The notes beneath the pieces were generated by a model, which was given only the letters and a program-made list of their open reading frames with translations, ran no database searches and was not told the origin of the DNA. From positions 1-64,000 of the forward strand of contig JAFWCN010000006.1 in the NCBI GenBank assembly GCA_017536895.1: a DNA stretch of 64,000 nt, read 5' to 3'. Positions 15,719-24,253 of the stretch are shown piece by piece; the stretch's first letter is position 1, and each line of letters begins with the position of its first letter. The position numbers and the translations under genes are program-made. The stretch is from Candidatus Saccharimonadota bacterium (GTDB lineage Bacteria > Patescibacteriota > Saccharimonadia > Saccharimonadales > Saccharimonadaceae).

Positions 15719-16061
15719 GAATGCTAGAAACGCTATCTCGAAAGCCTTCTATGACAAAGAGGTGGAGGTTCTAAGCACGACAGAAACAATTGACGCTGAG
15801 GGTGGCGTGGTGAAAAACACCCCAATTATTAGAAGCACATTTAGAGGTAATGTAAGATTCGCAAATCTAGGCGAATTACAAACCGAACTTGGTCTCACCG
15901 AATCTATCGACATTAGCATCACATGTGATACTGATGTTCAGATTAGTTTAGGCGATTTGTTCCGCTATCAAGGCAAAACATACCAAGCAAGTGCAGTGAT
16001 TCCGTCCGATTCGCATCTTACGATTGCGGGGAAAAACTATGGGTCTGAGCATTCAAATTAA
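15705..16061 (+). CDS. Head closure protein-like (gp16/gp7 adaptor)
   Basis: 118 aa from ATG 15705 (AGGAGAATCA upstream; the long upstream extension has no site and overlaps the connector). Beta-rich small barrel with EVEVLSTTETIDAEGGVVKN and LGDLFRYQGKTYQASAVIP, typical of head-closure proteins. It overlaps both neighbours by 14-23 bp. Confidence 0.7.
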   Translation: MLFPENARNAISKAFYDKEVEVLSTTETIDAEGGVVKNTPIIRSTFRGNVRFANLGELQTELGLTESIDISITCDTDVQISLGDLFRYQGKTYQASAVIPSDSHLTIAGKNYGSEHSN

Positions 16062-16470
16062 AGGTATCGAAGCTGCTTCAAAACGCCTACAATCAGTTTC
16101 CACTAGAGGTCTTAGGAAAATCGCCAATGGCGTAAATAAGGCCGCGGCAGTAGTTGAGGCGGGAGCTAAAAGGAACTGTCCTGTTGATACTGGGTATTTG
16201 CGTGCGTCAATCCATACCGACCCAGCGAAAATCGAAGGCCAAAGTGTATCGGCCACAGTAGGAACTAGCGTCGAGTACGCTCCGTATGTCGAATTCGGAA
16301 CCGGTTCTCGTGGTAGCTACCCATACGAAACGGATATACCGCTTTCGTACCGGAAAGACTGGCCAGGACAGGCCGCACAGCCATTTCTTGGCAAATCTCT
16401 AAATGAGAATAAACGGCTCGTTAAAAAGATTATTAACGAGTCAATCAAAGAGGCGGTAAGCAATGTTTAA
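16039..16470 (+). CDS. HK97 gp10-like tail-component protein
   Basis: 143 aa from ATG 16039 (GGGG 9 bp upstream). NCPVDTGYLRASI and VEYAPYVEFGTG are diagnostic of the HK97 gp10 family, which acts at the head-tail joint during siphovirus assembly. Confidence 0.9.
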   Translation: MGLSIQIKGIEAASKRLQSVSTRGLRKIANGVNKAAAVVEAGAKRNCPVDTGYLRASIHTDPAKIEGQSVSATVGTSVEYAPYVEFGTGSRGSYPYETDIPLSYRKDWPGQAAQPFLGKSLNENKRLVKKIINESIKEAVSNV

Positions 16471-16801
16471 TCCGAAACCAGAAATCTATCAGAAACTTTG
16501 CGAGATTGAGGGCGTGAAAGTTACTCAAAGTTCGCAGAATATCTTCAACGATTTACCAGCAATCACATTCCGCATTGATGGCAATTCGGCAGATTATGAT
16601 TTGGACAACGACATCGCTTCCCAAGAAATCTTTTGCTCCATTGATATTTGGGCTGAAGATAGCGTGACTGCTTCAAGCATTCTGGCTCAGACCGAGGCTA
16701 AAATGCGAGAGTTGAAATATCGGTTATCAAATTCCCTCGATGTTCCATCACCGAAGGGAGCGTTGTATCACATCAATGCCACCTTTATCGGCTTGCGTTG
16801 A
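16463..16801 (+). CDS. Tail terminator-like protein
   Basis: 112 aa, overlaps the gp10-like gene by 8 bp. ITFRIDGNSADYDLDNDIASQEIFCSIDIWA followed by two helices is the general pattern of minor-tail/tail-completion proteins (gpU/DUF3168-type). It would cap the tail tube. Assigned by gene order and pattern. Confidence 0.7.
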   Translation: MFNPKPEIYQKLCEIEGVKVTQSSQNIFNDLPAITFRIDGNSADYDLDNDIASQEIFCSIDIWAEDSVTASSILAQTEAKMRELKYRLSNSLDVPSPKGALYHINATFIGLR

Positions 16802-16818
16802 TGTAGAGGAGAAATAAC

Positions 16819-17241
16819 ATGGCTGGAATTCAAGCTATGGCTACGAGCCTCAAAATGGTTAAAACCCAGGATGAAGCCGCGGACCTCGTTATCGCTCACA
16901 TCACGAGCATCGGCGAGCAAAGCTCTGAGGCGGAAGAAATTGACGTGACTACACTCGATTCCCCGAACCGCTCTAAGGAGTTTATCCAAGGCGCAAAAGA
17001 CTCAGGAAGCATCGAAGTTGCAGTCAATAACTGTTTTGATGGACAGGTTGCGGCTTTGCGCTCTGTTTATCAAAGTGGCGCCGTTCGCCAATGGGTCGAG
17101 ACTTATCCAGATGATGCTGGCACGCTAACCTATAGCGGTTATATTTCCGCTCTTAAGTTTGGCGAAGCTACCACAGATGGCTTAGTCACGGCAAACTTCA
17201 CTATTCGTCTCACAGGCGAGCCAGTTTACGCTGAAGCTTAA
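16819..17241 (+). CDS. Major tail tube protein
   Basis: 140 aa. Small beta-sandwich with QSSEAEEIDVTTLDSPNRSKEFIQGAKDSGSIEVAVN and LTYSGYISALKFGEATTDGLVTANFTIRLTGEP, the signature of the TP901-1/lambda gpV-like tail tube family. Lies between the tail terminator and the tail-assembly chaperone genes as expected. Confidence 0.88.
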   Translation: MAGIQAMATSLKMVKTQDEAADLVIAHITSIGEQSSEAEEIDVTTLDSPNRSKEFIQGAKDSGSIEVAVNNCFDGQVAALRSVYQSGAVRQWVETYPDDAGTLTYSGYISALKFGEATTDGLVTANFTIRLTGEPVYAEA

Positions 17242-17304
17242 TCAGAACCTCTTGGGCGTGGAGGTTAACTACGCCCACTATGTAATCTAAACAAGGACAA
17301 TCCT

Positions 17305-17616
17305 ATGGAAGACTCCAATAAAAAATTAAATTACAAAGCATCTAACATCGCTCTCGCAGAAAAGAAGCTCGGTTTACGATTCTTTAGTGTAATCAAGGGT
17401 TTTAAGACGGGCGAAGTTGGCTTTATTGACATTTTGTTTTTATGGTCTGCTGGCGGTGGCGATAAAGACGAATTCGACAAGAGAGTAATCGACGACACTG
17501 AGAACATCATGGTTGAAATCATGCAGGGACTTAGTGATGCGGGTTTTTTAGGGGCGAAGGGCAAGTTCAGCATCGAACAAGCCAGGAAGGAACTCCGCAA
17601 AGCTCTGAAGGACTAA
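17305..17616 (+). CDS. Tail assembly chaperone, short form (gpG-like)
   Basis: 103 aa, helical, starting MEDSNKKLNYKASNIALAEKKLG. Directly before the tape measure gene. It contains the slippery heptamer T-TTT-TTA at 17544-17550 in its own frame, 66 nt before the stop, giving a second, extended product (next entry). The short form would coat the tape measure during assembly (known role of the family). Confidence 0.8.
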   Translation: MEDSNKKLNYKASNIALAEKKLGLRFFSVIKGFKTGEVGFIDILFLWSAGGGDKDEFDKRVIDDTENIMVEIMQGLSDAGFLGAKGKFSIEQARKELRKALKD

Positions 17617-17930
17617 CCAGTTTTACAGAGATATGGAAGAGCCTTGAACCGAAGGCTTTTGAAATCGGTATTCATTTGGCGGAGTTTTGGGAATTGAATT
17701 ATGGCCAGTTCGAACATTGCGTCGATGGCTATTTCGCTCGAATTAATTCGCAAGTAAGGATTCAAGACCAATTGAATCACGTTTTGGGCAGATATATCAT
17801 TCCGGCCGTCCATGAGCCGAAAAAGTATCCAAAGGAGCCTTATAGCAAGGAGCAGGAGAGAGAAAAGACCTTTATCTCCAATACAGATAATGACCGAATC
17901 GCAAGAGCGAAAATGTTGTACGGAAAGTAG
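17544..17930 (+). CDS. Tail assembly chaperone, -1 frameshift extension (gpGT-like)
   Basis: After the heptamer the -1 frame is open without a stop from 17550 to 17930 and reads ...GLTSFTEIWKSLEPKAFEIG, IHLAEFWELNYGQFEHCVDGYF, clearly coding. A free-standing ATG at 17676 would cut off this conserved part and lacks a ribosome site. The fused gpGT product would be about 208 aa. This matches the programmed -1 frameshift of lambda G/GT genes. Confidence 0.8.
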   Translation, partial: FFRGEGQVQHRTSQEGTPQSSEGLTSFTEIWKSLEPKAFEIGIHLAEFWELNYGQFEHCVDGYFARINSQVRIQDQLNHVLGRYIIPAVHEPKKYPKEPYSKEQEREKTFISNTDNDRIARAKMLYGK

Positions 17931-17935
17931 GTTTT

Positions 17936-20593
17936 ATGGCTGAAATTAACGATATTAAAGTTAAAATTGCGGCAGACGCTTCTGGCGTCAAAAAAGGCAC
18001 TAGCGACGCTACCAAGCATTTGCAAGGGTTTGCTGGCAGTGCGGCTAGTGCTTTTTCGGGTATTTCCGCGAAAGCCGTTGCAGTTGGTAATGTTATCGCC
18101 AGAGCAATCTCTAAAGCGTTCCAGATGATTGCTAGTTCAATCGATGATGCCATTAAGCGCGTCGATACGCTCAACAACTTTCCTACCGTCATGCAGAACC
18201 TCGGCATTGGTGCCGATATTTCGACAAAGTCAATCAATTATCTCCAGGAGAAATTATTAGGGCTACCGACGACGTTGGACAGTGCAGTCGCGTCGGTCAA
18301 GCGCTTTACGGCCGCTAACGGCAATCTTGAAGCCTCTACTAAAATGTTCGAGGCGGTCAATAATGCGATTCTAGCTGGTACCAATGATGTCCAAATGCAA
18401 GCATCGGCCCTAGAACAGCTTACTCAGGCTTACACTAAAGGCAAGCCGGAGATGCAGGACTGGAAGACACTATTGCAAGCTATTCCTGGTCAGTTGAACC
18501 AAATCGCAATTGCGATGGGTTATGCTAGCTCGAATGCTCTTTACGACGCTTTGCAAAAAGGCGAAGTCTCGATGAATGACTTCATGAGGACGGTCGTTAA
18601 GTTAAACAATGAAGGCGTTACTGGCTTTGCGTCATTCTCGGAACAAGCAAGAAGTTCTGTCAACGGCATTCAGACATCTATTACTAACCTTAAGACTGCG
18701 ATTACGAGAGGTTTGGCAACAATTGTCGATGCTATTGGACAGACAAATATCGCGGCATTCTTTAATGGTATCGCTTCTGCCATCGGTACAGCCGCCAACT
18801 ATGTCGCCGCATTCGTAAGAATCATCTTGACGGCTATTAATGCATTGCGCGCATTGTTTGGCCAATCGGCTATCCAATTCGGCAAAACATCAAGTTCAGC
18901 AGATTCTACGGCCGGTGCGGTTGGAGGAATTGCAGACGCCGCGGACGATGCAACAAAGGGCATTGACGGAACTAGCAAAGCGGCAAAGAAGTTAGCGCAA
19001 CAGCTTGCTGGTTTCGACGAAATGAACGTTCTTAAAGAGCCTGATTCTGGCTCAGGCGGCGGTTCGGGTTCAGGTGGTGGAGCTGGCGCCGCAGATTTAA
19101 GTGGCATTGATTTCGGCTCTCTTGATGTCGGCTCGCTCACAGATAAGGTTCAAGAAGCATTCGATAAGATTATGTCTATCTTTAGTAATTTAGACCTCTC
19201 GAAGTGGTATGCCGCAATTAATAAATTCAAAAAGGGCGCAATTAAGGCATTTGAATTGATTCAGAAAGTCGGCACATCGGCATGGGATAACCTTTTCAAA
19301 CCTTTGGCAAAATATGTAGCTGAAAACACGCTACCGGATATGATTTATGGCGTATCGGATGCTCTTGAGCGAATTAATGTAGATTCTATCGGCAAAGGCG
19401 TAGATACATTCTTCAAGGGCTTAGAAACTACATGCCAGGGTCTACTTGATATACTTACTCCTCTGGTTACGGTCTTGTCTGGCTTCGTGACTTGGCTAGG
19501 CAATATTGTCCTGCCGCCAGCATTGTCAATTCTTGGCGCAACATTTGAAATTATCGGTAATGTCCTAACTGGCATTGGTGAAGGAATTCAATATGTTTGG
19601 ACGGAAGAAATCCAGCCAGCGCTCGACGCTTTTGCTAAGGCGTTCCAGCCTATCATTGACAAGATTAACGATGTATTTGCCGCAATTGGCGAGTGCACGC
19701 CATTAATGGAGATTTTCAAGGGTATTGGGCAAGCTATCGGTATTATCGTAGGTGGAGCATTCGAAGCAGTTGCAGATGCAATCATGATTGTCGTAGGCTT
19801 TATTCTAATCGCCATTGACTTCTTCATTGAGATGGGAGAATGGGCCGGAAATGTAATTCTTGATATTATCGACTTCTTCTCTAATTTGGGCGAAAACATC
19901 CACAATATTTTCGAAAACGCCAAGAAATTCATCTGCGACGTTTGGAAAAATATCTGGGACTTTATGGTTAAGATTTTTACCCCAATTGGCAATTTCTTCA
20001 ATAATTGTTTCAACGCAATCAAGAATGCGCTAAGCGGAGTCGCAAATTTCTTTGGGAATATGTTTAGTAATGCATTTAACGCCGTTAAAAATGCATTCTC
20101 AGCAGTCGGTAGCTTCTTCCAGGGTATCTTTAACACAATCAAGGGTATTTTCGTAAGCATTGGTACTACTATCGGAAATGCCGTCAGTGGCTCTTTCAAG
20201 GGTGTAGTGAATGGAATTATCGGTTTCGCAGAAGGATTCGTTAATACCCCTATCAGGGCTATCAATGCACTCATCGACGTAATCAACGCCATTCCTGGCA
20301 TTAGTATTGGAAAGCTAGGTGAGCTACATCTACCTCGCATGGCCAAAGGTGGCATTGTTGACGGTGCAACTGTAGCAATGATTGGCGAACGTGGTAAAGA
20401 GGCAGTCATGCCACTAGAAAACAATACTGGATGGATTGACAAGTTCGCTCAAGATATTCAGGAGCGCGGCGGAACAAACAACGAGCCTATCCATGTGACC
20501 GTAAATATCGGCGAGGATACGCTCGTTGATAAGATTATCGATGGCGTGAACGACAAATCGTTCTTAAATAATAGACTAGTCCTTAATATCTAG
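17936..20593 (+). CDS. Tail tape measure protein
   Basis: 885 aa, the largest + strand gene, 5 bp after the chaperone. N-terminal TMP domain (VDTLNNFPTVMQNLGI, ALEQLTQAYTKGKPEMQDWKTLLQAIPGQLN), a Gly/Ser linker near residue 370 (GSGGGSGSGGGAGA), then long hydrophobic repeats (FFNNCFNAIKNALSGVANFFGNMF and similar) and the tail-tip PRMAKGGIVDGATVAMIGERGKEAVMPLEN. It fixes tail length and may form the DNA channel in the membrane. Its stop overlaps the stop of the convergent gene (CTAG). Confidence 0.95.
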   Translation: MAEINDIKVKIAADASGVKKGTSDATKHLQGFAGSAASAFSGISAKAVAVGNVIARAISKAFQMIASSIDDAIKRVDTLNNFPTVMQNLGIGADISTKSINYLQEKLLGLPTTLDSAVASVKRFTAANGNLEASTKMFEAVNNAILAGTNDVQMQASALEQLTQAYTKGKPEMQDWKTLLQAIPGQLNQIAIAMGYASSNALYDALQKGEVSMNDFMRTVVKLNNEGVTGFASFSEQARSSVNGIQTSITNLKTAITRGLATIVDAIGQTNIAAFFNGIASAIGTAANYVAAFVRIILTAINALRALFGQSAIQFGKTSSSADSTAGAVGGIADAADDATKGIDGTSKAAKKLAQQLAGFDEMNVLKEPDSGSGGGSGSGGGAGAADLSGIDFGSLDVGSLTDKVQEAFDKIMSIFSNLDLSKWYAAINKFKKGAIKAFELIQKVGTSAWDNLFKPLAKYVAENTLPDMIYGVSDALERINVDSIGKGVDTFFKGLETTCQGLLDILTPLVTVLSGFVTWLGNIVLPPALSILGATFEIIGNVLTGIGEGIQYVWTEEIQPALDAFAKAFQPIIDKINDVFAAIGECTPLMEIFKGIGQAIGIIVGGAFEAVADAIMIVVGFILIAIDFFIEMGEWAGNVILDIIDFFSNLGENIHNIFENAKKFICDVWKNIWDFMVKIFTPIGNFFNNCFNAIKNALSGVANFFGNMFSNAFNAVKNAFSAVGSFFQGIFNTIKGIFVSIGTTIGNAVSGSFKGVVNGIIGFAEGFVNTPIRAINALIDVINAIPGISIGKLGELHLPRMAKGGIVDGATVAMIGERGKEAVMPLENNTGWIDKFAQDIQERGGTNNEPIHVTVNIGEDTLVDKIIDGVNDKSFLNNRLVLNI

Positions 20594-21159
20594 TCGTGAA
20601 GTTCGATAACAACTTCTTTCTTGCCCCAGTAATCAGGCTTATAGTGGACTTTTAGACCGGTATCGTCTTGCGGAACTTCAAACACAATCGTGCCGGTCTT
20701 TTTGCCGCCACTAGTCAATTCGCCAGAGTTTAGGGCGTTATCTCCTTGCGCCATACCTTCCCAGCCGCGAACATCACCTTCCGATGTCTCAATCTTCCAG
20801 TTCATTACATTGTAAGAAATTGTTTCGTTTGAATTGTTTTCAATCGTCACAGCTATCTGAACAAACTCTTGCCCAGAATCCGGTTCGACTAATTCAGACA
20901 CATAATTACGGGAGATGGAGTCAACGGTCACCTTCTGGCCATCGACTTCTACCGTATCACCAATGACGAACGGTTTGTTTTCCGTTTGGTTGTTAGAACT
21001 ATTATTCTCTTTAGCTTGATTAGACACATCGCTAATATGCTCAGAACCGCCTCGCATACCTACGCCAATACTGCCAACGAAAATAATCACTATGACCCAA
21101 AACCACCACTTTTTATAGATTGGAGTTTTAGAGTTATTATTCGTTGCTTTGGTTGCCAT
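20590..21159 (-). CDS. Membrane-anchored DUF4352-like Ig-fold protein
   Basis: 189 aa. Basic N-terminus, one membrane helix (WWFWVIVIIFVGSIGVGM), a Ser/Asn linker, then an external beta domain with VEVDGQKVTVDSISRNYVSE and GQEFVQIAVTIENNSNETISYN, the DUF4352 pattern. Last gene of a three-gene - strand unit behind the Panacea pair and overlapping it by 23 bp, so it may be a third component (membrane effector or superinfection barrier) or just lysogenic cargo. Confidence 0.7.
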   Translation of the reverse strand: MATKATNNNSKTPIYKKWWFWVIVIIFVGSIGVGMRGGSEHISDVSNQAKENNSSNNQTENKPFVIGDTVEVDGQKVTVDSISRNYVSELVEPDSGQEFVQIAVTIENNSNETISYNVMNWKIETSEGDVRGWEGMAQGDNALNSGELTSGGKKTGTIVFEVPQDDTGLKVHYKPDYWGKKEVVIELHD

Positions 21160-21637
21160 CTGGCTCCTCCTTTTGGTTACTTACATCGGGTCTAATTAGC
21201 TTCTTATACTCCGGCAAGACATTATCGCTTGCCAGCGCCGCATTAACTAGGCGGTCTACGTCTTCTTGCGAGAGCTGGTTGCCTATGAGCTTCGCATCGT
21301 CGTTATCAAATGAAATGTCTTCGATATTGATTGTGTGAACCGAGTTACAGTTGAATAAGGTCGGTTTCGTAATGAAACTATACGAACCGGCTTCAAGAAT
21401 TACTGTTGTAGCCTCAACATCTACATGGGTGCGGCGTAGATAGTTGGTTTGTTTCTCTACCTGCGACGTTCCATTTGTTAATAACAAAACGTCTCCAGTC
21501 TTAGGGTCAAAGTTTAAGACGGCAAAAACATGATAATCCTCACTCTCGAAAGGAATATCTCCGCGCAATCGAAAAACAAAACCTTGCTTGATTAGATTAT
21601 TAAAAGCAGACTTCTTTACTTCGTTTGGGATTTCCAT
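21137..21637 (-). CDS. Probable toxin of a Panacea (PanAT-type) pair
   Basis: 166 aa, 6 bp after the Panacea-domain gene. Beta-rich: GDIPFESEDYHVFAVLNFDPKTG, DVLLLTNGTSQVEKQ, ILEAGSYSFITKPTLFNCNSVHTI. This looks like an SH3-barrel protein of the PemK/MazF-like type, but no exact family is claimed. Partner and position suggest toxin function; the target is unknown. Confidence 0.55.
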   Translation of the reverse strand: MEIPNEVKKSAFNNLIKQGFVFRLRGDIPFESEDYHVFAVLNFDPKTGDVLLLTNGTSQVEKQTNYLRRTHVDVEATTVILEAGSYSFITKPTLFNCNSVHTINIEDISFDNDDAKLIGNQLSQEDVDRLVNAALASDNVLPEYKKLIRPDVSNQKEEPDGNQSNE

Positions 21638-21643
21638 CAGCTT

Positions 21644-22276
21644 TTAGCCCTCGATTCCGAATATAACAGCAAGTTCTTTTTGCGCTTCTTTGTTATCCTC
21701 GTAAATGCCACGCGCCGCTTCTAAACGGTCTTCATCCTCGGCGAAATACTCGTCATTGTCTGGATTCTTAAAGAAATCCTCTAAATCAATGTTCTTGCGC
21801 CCACCGTTCGTTTCGAAAAACTTTCGGAACTTACTCCATTCGGGATAACGATGGCTAATATCATCGGAGAGTTCAAAAGTCTCTATGTCTTTGAATTTTT
21901 CCCACGCTTCTTTAAGCATGGCTTTGTCGCTTTCAGAAAGATAGCCATCGCCTACATCTTTCTGCATGCTAGTGCTTCTATCGTCAGAAGTAAAATACTC
22001 TTCAAGATATTCTTTATCAGCATCAGAAAGAACGATACCGTCTTTATCCATTTGAGGAATATCTAAAGCAAGGGAACAGACTGGCCCGTGCGCCATGGCA
22101 TAATAATCGGACTCAGAAATAGTACGTCCATATCTGCGGAGATGTAATCTATCTGCCGCCCAAAGGAGCTTTATAAGTTTGACTCTGTCCATTTTATGGT
22201 TATCGTCAAGAGACAACAAAAAACCGAGCGCCTGTGAGACTTTTATCACATTTTTGGATGCTTTCTTCTCGTTCAT
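21644..22276 (-). CDS. Panacea (SocA/DUF4065-like) antitoxin
   Basis: 210 aa. KVSQALGFLLSLDDNHKMDRVKLIKLLWAADRLHLRRYGRTISESDYYAMAHGPV is the Panacea/SocA fold signature, used as a versatile antitoxin domain in PanAT systems. The C-terminal half is acidic and helical. AAGGAG precedes the ATG. First gene of the unit with the putative toxin and the DUF4352 protein. It could stabilise the prophage or act in phage defence (inference from the family). Confidence 0.8.
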   Translation of the reverse strand: MNEKKASKNVIKVSQALGFLLSLDDNHKMDRVKLIKLLWAADRLHLRRYGRTISESDYYAMAHGPVCSLALDIPQMDKDGIVLSDADKEYLEEYFTSDDRSTSMQKDVGDGYLSESDKAMLKEAWEKFKDIETFELSDDISHRYPEWSKFRKFFETNGGRKNIDLEDFFKNPDNDEYFAEDEDRLEAARGIYEDNKEAQKELAVIFGIEG

Positions 22277-22443
22277 AATTGCTATCTCCTTACTATTATT
22301 TTAACATATTTTTTTATTTTTGTGAATATTGCTATTGTGTTTTCGAAATATTTGTGCTACTTCCATTTTAACATAAGCATAAATTTAATGCAAAAATGAA
22401 TCTAATTACGTCGAATTCGACGTAATTAAAATAAAAAATCCTA

Positions 22444-22472
22444 TTGCAAAGATTTTTAGCATGCATTAGTAT
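22444..22472 (+). promoter_or_regulatory. Promoter of the secreted cargo gene
   Basis: TTGCAA (22444-22449), 17 bp, TAGTAT (22467-22472). The leader is about 50 nt and ends in AAGGGGG before the ATG. It is isolated from the late modules, so the gene is probably on in the lysogen. Confidence 0.65.
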
Positions 22473-22530
22473 AGGGAAATGCAGGTTTTGAGTTAATCGC
22501 ACATTAATTACTAAGGGGGTACCAAAATAT

Positions 22531-22962
22531 ATGAAAAATATTTTTGGACGATTCATTGTACCGCTTGCTGTTGTTGCAACACTGTTCGGCAACGTAAGCG
22601 CAACGGCTATGGCCGCAGACTCGGAGACAGCTACAGAGCCGAGTGCGGTCTATTCTGCATCTACCGACGACACTTCTGACTCAGGTAAGGTAACACCAAC
22701 CCGTGCGTATAAGAGCATCTATAGCGACATCGAAACGCTCATCTACACCGGTAATGGCTCTGACCGCTGGCTCCATATTACGCCTTGGGTAACACCTAAC
22801 ACTTTCACCATCAGAATGGTCGACTACAGTGGGACCACCGTTTGGAACCAGACTTTCTACACTACAGGAACTACAGACTGGTTCATCGGTTCGAATGTTC
22901 GTTATGTCTATCTTCAGGGCATCCCTGGTGGCGTAGTCCAGGTCACCGACACCGCAAACTAA
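22531..22962 (+). CDS. Small secreted protein (lysogenic-conversion candidate)
   Basis: 143 aa with a classic signal peptide (FIVPLAVVATLFGNVSATAMAA, cut after Ala-x-Ala near residue 29). The mature part is a short Thr-rich linker and a beta domain (YTGNGSDRWLHITPWVTPNTFT, TVWNQTFYTTGTTDWFIGSNVRYVYLQG). No family recognised. Own promoter and terminator and opposite strand to its neighbours mark it as a moron gene expressed from the prophage. Confidence 0.75.
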   Translation: MKNIFGRFIVPLAVVATLFGNVSATAMAADSETATEPSAVYSASTDDTSDSGKVTPTRAYKSIYSDIETLIYTGNGSDRWLHITPWVTPNTFTIRMVDYSGTTVWNQTFYTTGTTDWFIGSNVRYVYLQGIPGGVVQVTDTAN

Positions 22963-23000
22963 CGTAAGTCTATAAGCCAATGATTAACTCAAGAACTGTA

Positions 23001-23028
23001 CCCTCCGGCAATAGCCGGGGGGATTTTT
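23001..23028 (+). terminator. Rho-independent terminator after secreted cargo gene
   Basis: CCCTCCGGC/GCCGGGGGG hairpin followed by ATTTTT. Confidence 0.8.
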
Positions 23029-23095
23029 CATGGTTCGTAAAATTCACTAATTAGCTATAGTGCCAAATTACGAACCCCTATAGGTTCACTTAGAC

Positions 23096-23132
23096 AAGAA
23101 AAACGCTCCCTACAAAAGAGGTAGAGAGCGTT
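23096..23132 (-). terminator. Rho-independent terminator of the 23157-23534 gene
   Basis: On the - strand AACGCTC...GAGCGTT, with inner CTAC/GTAG, followed by TTTTCTTG. Confidence 0.8.
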
Positions 23133-23156
23133 CACTTATCTCCCAATAGTATTCAA

Positions 23157-23534
23157 TTAATCGCCTAAAGCTTCGGCGTACCCGCCTTTACCGCCAGCGA
23201 ATTCGGATGGATGTTGGAAATAAAGCGTATGATACTCTTTACTACCAGATGGTTCATGAGTATCGGCGTCATAATTCTGGCACCAGAATCTAACCGACAC
23301 TTCATTGTCTTTCGAAAGACTATGGCTTTCCATTTCGCAAACTTGATTATCCTTCTGATAATTCAGTTTAACGAACCTACTTAGCAAATGGTCTTGAAGA
23401 GCAAGATATTCCTTATCTTCTGCGCTCTTAATGTTTGCACAGCAATAAATTAAGGCTCCAACTAGAGCCACTACTACACACCCCAAAACAATACAAGGAG
23501 TCTTGTAATTATTTTTTGTGTTTTGTTTTTTCAT
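23157..23534 (-). CDS. Small membrane-anchored phage cargo protein
   Basis: 125 aa. A single N-terminal membrane helix (CIVLGCVVVALVGALIYCCA) and a hydrophilic outer part with three further Cys and KEYHTLYFQHPSEFAGGKGGYAEALGD. Function not recognised; the layout resembles superinfection-exclusion or lysogenic surface proteins. It has its own terminator, and the candidate small RNA (23626-23747) lies upstream on the same strand. Confidence 0.65.
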   Translation of the reverse strand: MKKQNTKNNYKTPCIVLGCVVVALVGALIYCCANIKSAEDKEYLALQDHLLSRFVKLNYQKDNQVCEMESHSLSKDNEVSVRFWCQNYDADTHEPSGSKEYHTLYFQHPSEFAGGKGGYAEALGD

Positions 23535-23625
23535 TTTTGTTTCCTTTGTTTAATATTTTAACCTTTACCACGATTATATAACAGTCAACATTATTGTCAA
23601 GACCTGCGCGTAAACATCACACAAC

Positions 23626-23747
23626 AAAAAATCGCCTCATGGACGATTCCTTGCTTGACCAGGCATCCCGAAGAATGACCTGGCGAGCCACTGGCGTTGA
23701 AGCCATGAGCTCTGTCAGCGGCTAAGCTGTGCAGGACAGCACAACCT
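23626..23747 (-). ncRNA. Candidate phage small RNA
   Basis: On the - strand a TATAAT (23759-23754) with TAGACG 18 bp further upstream would start RNA near 23747. The sequence folds into a 10-bp stem with a UUCG loop and one bulge (23659-23683), a long-range CTCATGG/CCATGAG pairing, and ends in AATCG...CGATTTTTTG, a terminator. It has no long reading frame. Alternatively it is a leader with attenuator for the gene at 23157-23534. Confidence 0.5.
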
Positions 23748-23760
23748 ACCAATATTATAG

Positions 23761-24240
23761 CTTAAGCAACGCGATTACGTCTATAACAACGAAAAGAGGT
23801 TAATTACCGTCGATGAAGCACCACACCATTCTACGCATGTCGGACAAGTTATTATGTCGACAACGCTTGATACCGCGGCAAAGGTTCAAGCTATTTATGG
23901 CGGAACTTGGGAAAGATGGGGTGCAGGACGTGTGCCGGTTGGCGTAGACCCAAATGATACTGATTTTGATGAACCAAATAAGACAGGCGGTAGTAAGACC
24001 GTTATCTTAACGAAAAACCAGCTGCCAAAGATTCAGGGTGAGTTCGAAGCAGTCGTATATGATAGTTATGCATCTACGGGCGTTTTTTATAATACGACGC
24101 ATTCTGGCGGCAAAACAGGACGAAACGGCGGCGCATACACATCTCCAATTTGGTCTTTCGGAATGAAGTTCGGGAACGATGAACCGCATGAGAATATGTC
24201 GCCGTATCGAACGCTATATATGTGGCTACGAACTGCCTAA
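23761..24240 (+). CDS. Silent tail-fibre tip cassette A (no start codon)
   Basis: Open from just after TAG (23758-23760) to 24240. The product would read YVYNNEKRLITVDE, GQVIMSTTLDTAAKVQAIYGGTWERWGAGRVPVGV and end PHENMSPYRTLYMWLRTA, parallel to the last 150 aa of the expressed fibre. The ATG at 23854 falls in the middle of this homology and has no ribosome site. Only cassette A reaches back to the 24-bp repeat; the others begin later. Confidence 0.7.
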   Translation, partial: LKQRDYVYNNEKRLITVDEAPHHSTHVGQVIMSTTLDTAAKVQAIYGGTWERWGAGRVPVGVDPNDTDFDEPNKTGGSKTVILTKNQLPKIQGEFEAVVYDSYASTGVFYNTTHSGGKTGRNGGAYTSPIWSFGMKFGNDEPHENMSPYRTLYMWLRTA

Positions 24241-24253
24241 TCGCCCCTGTTAG

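Noticed and set aside
19588-20442. 284-aa ORF antisense to the tape measure gene
   Set aside because: Lys/Pro/Ile-rich mirror of the hydrophobic repeats, no start signal.
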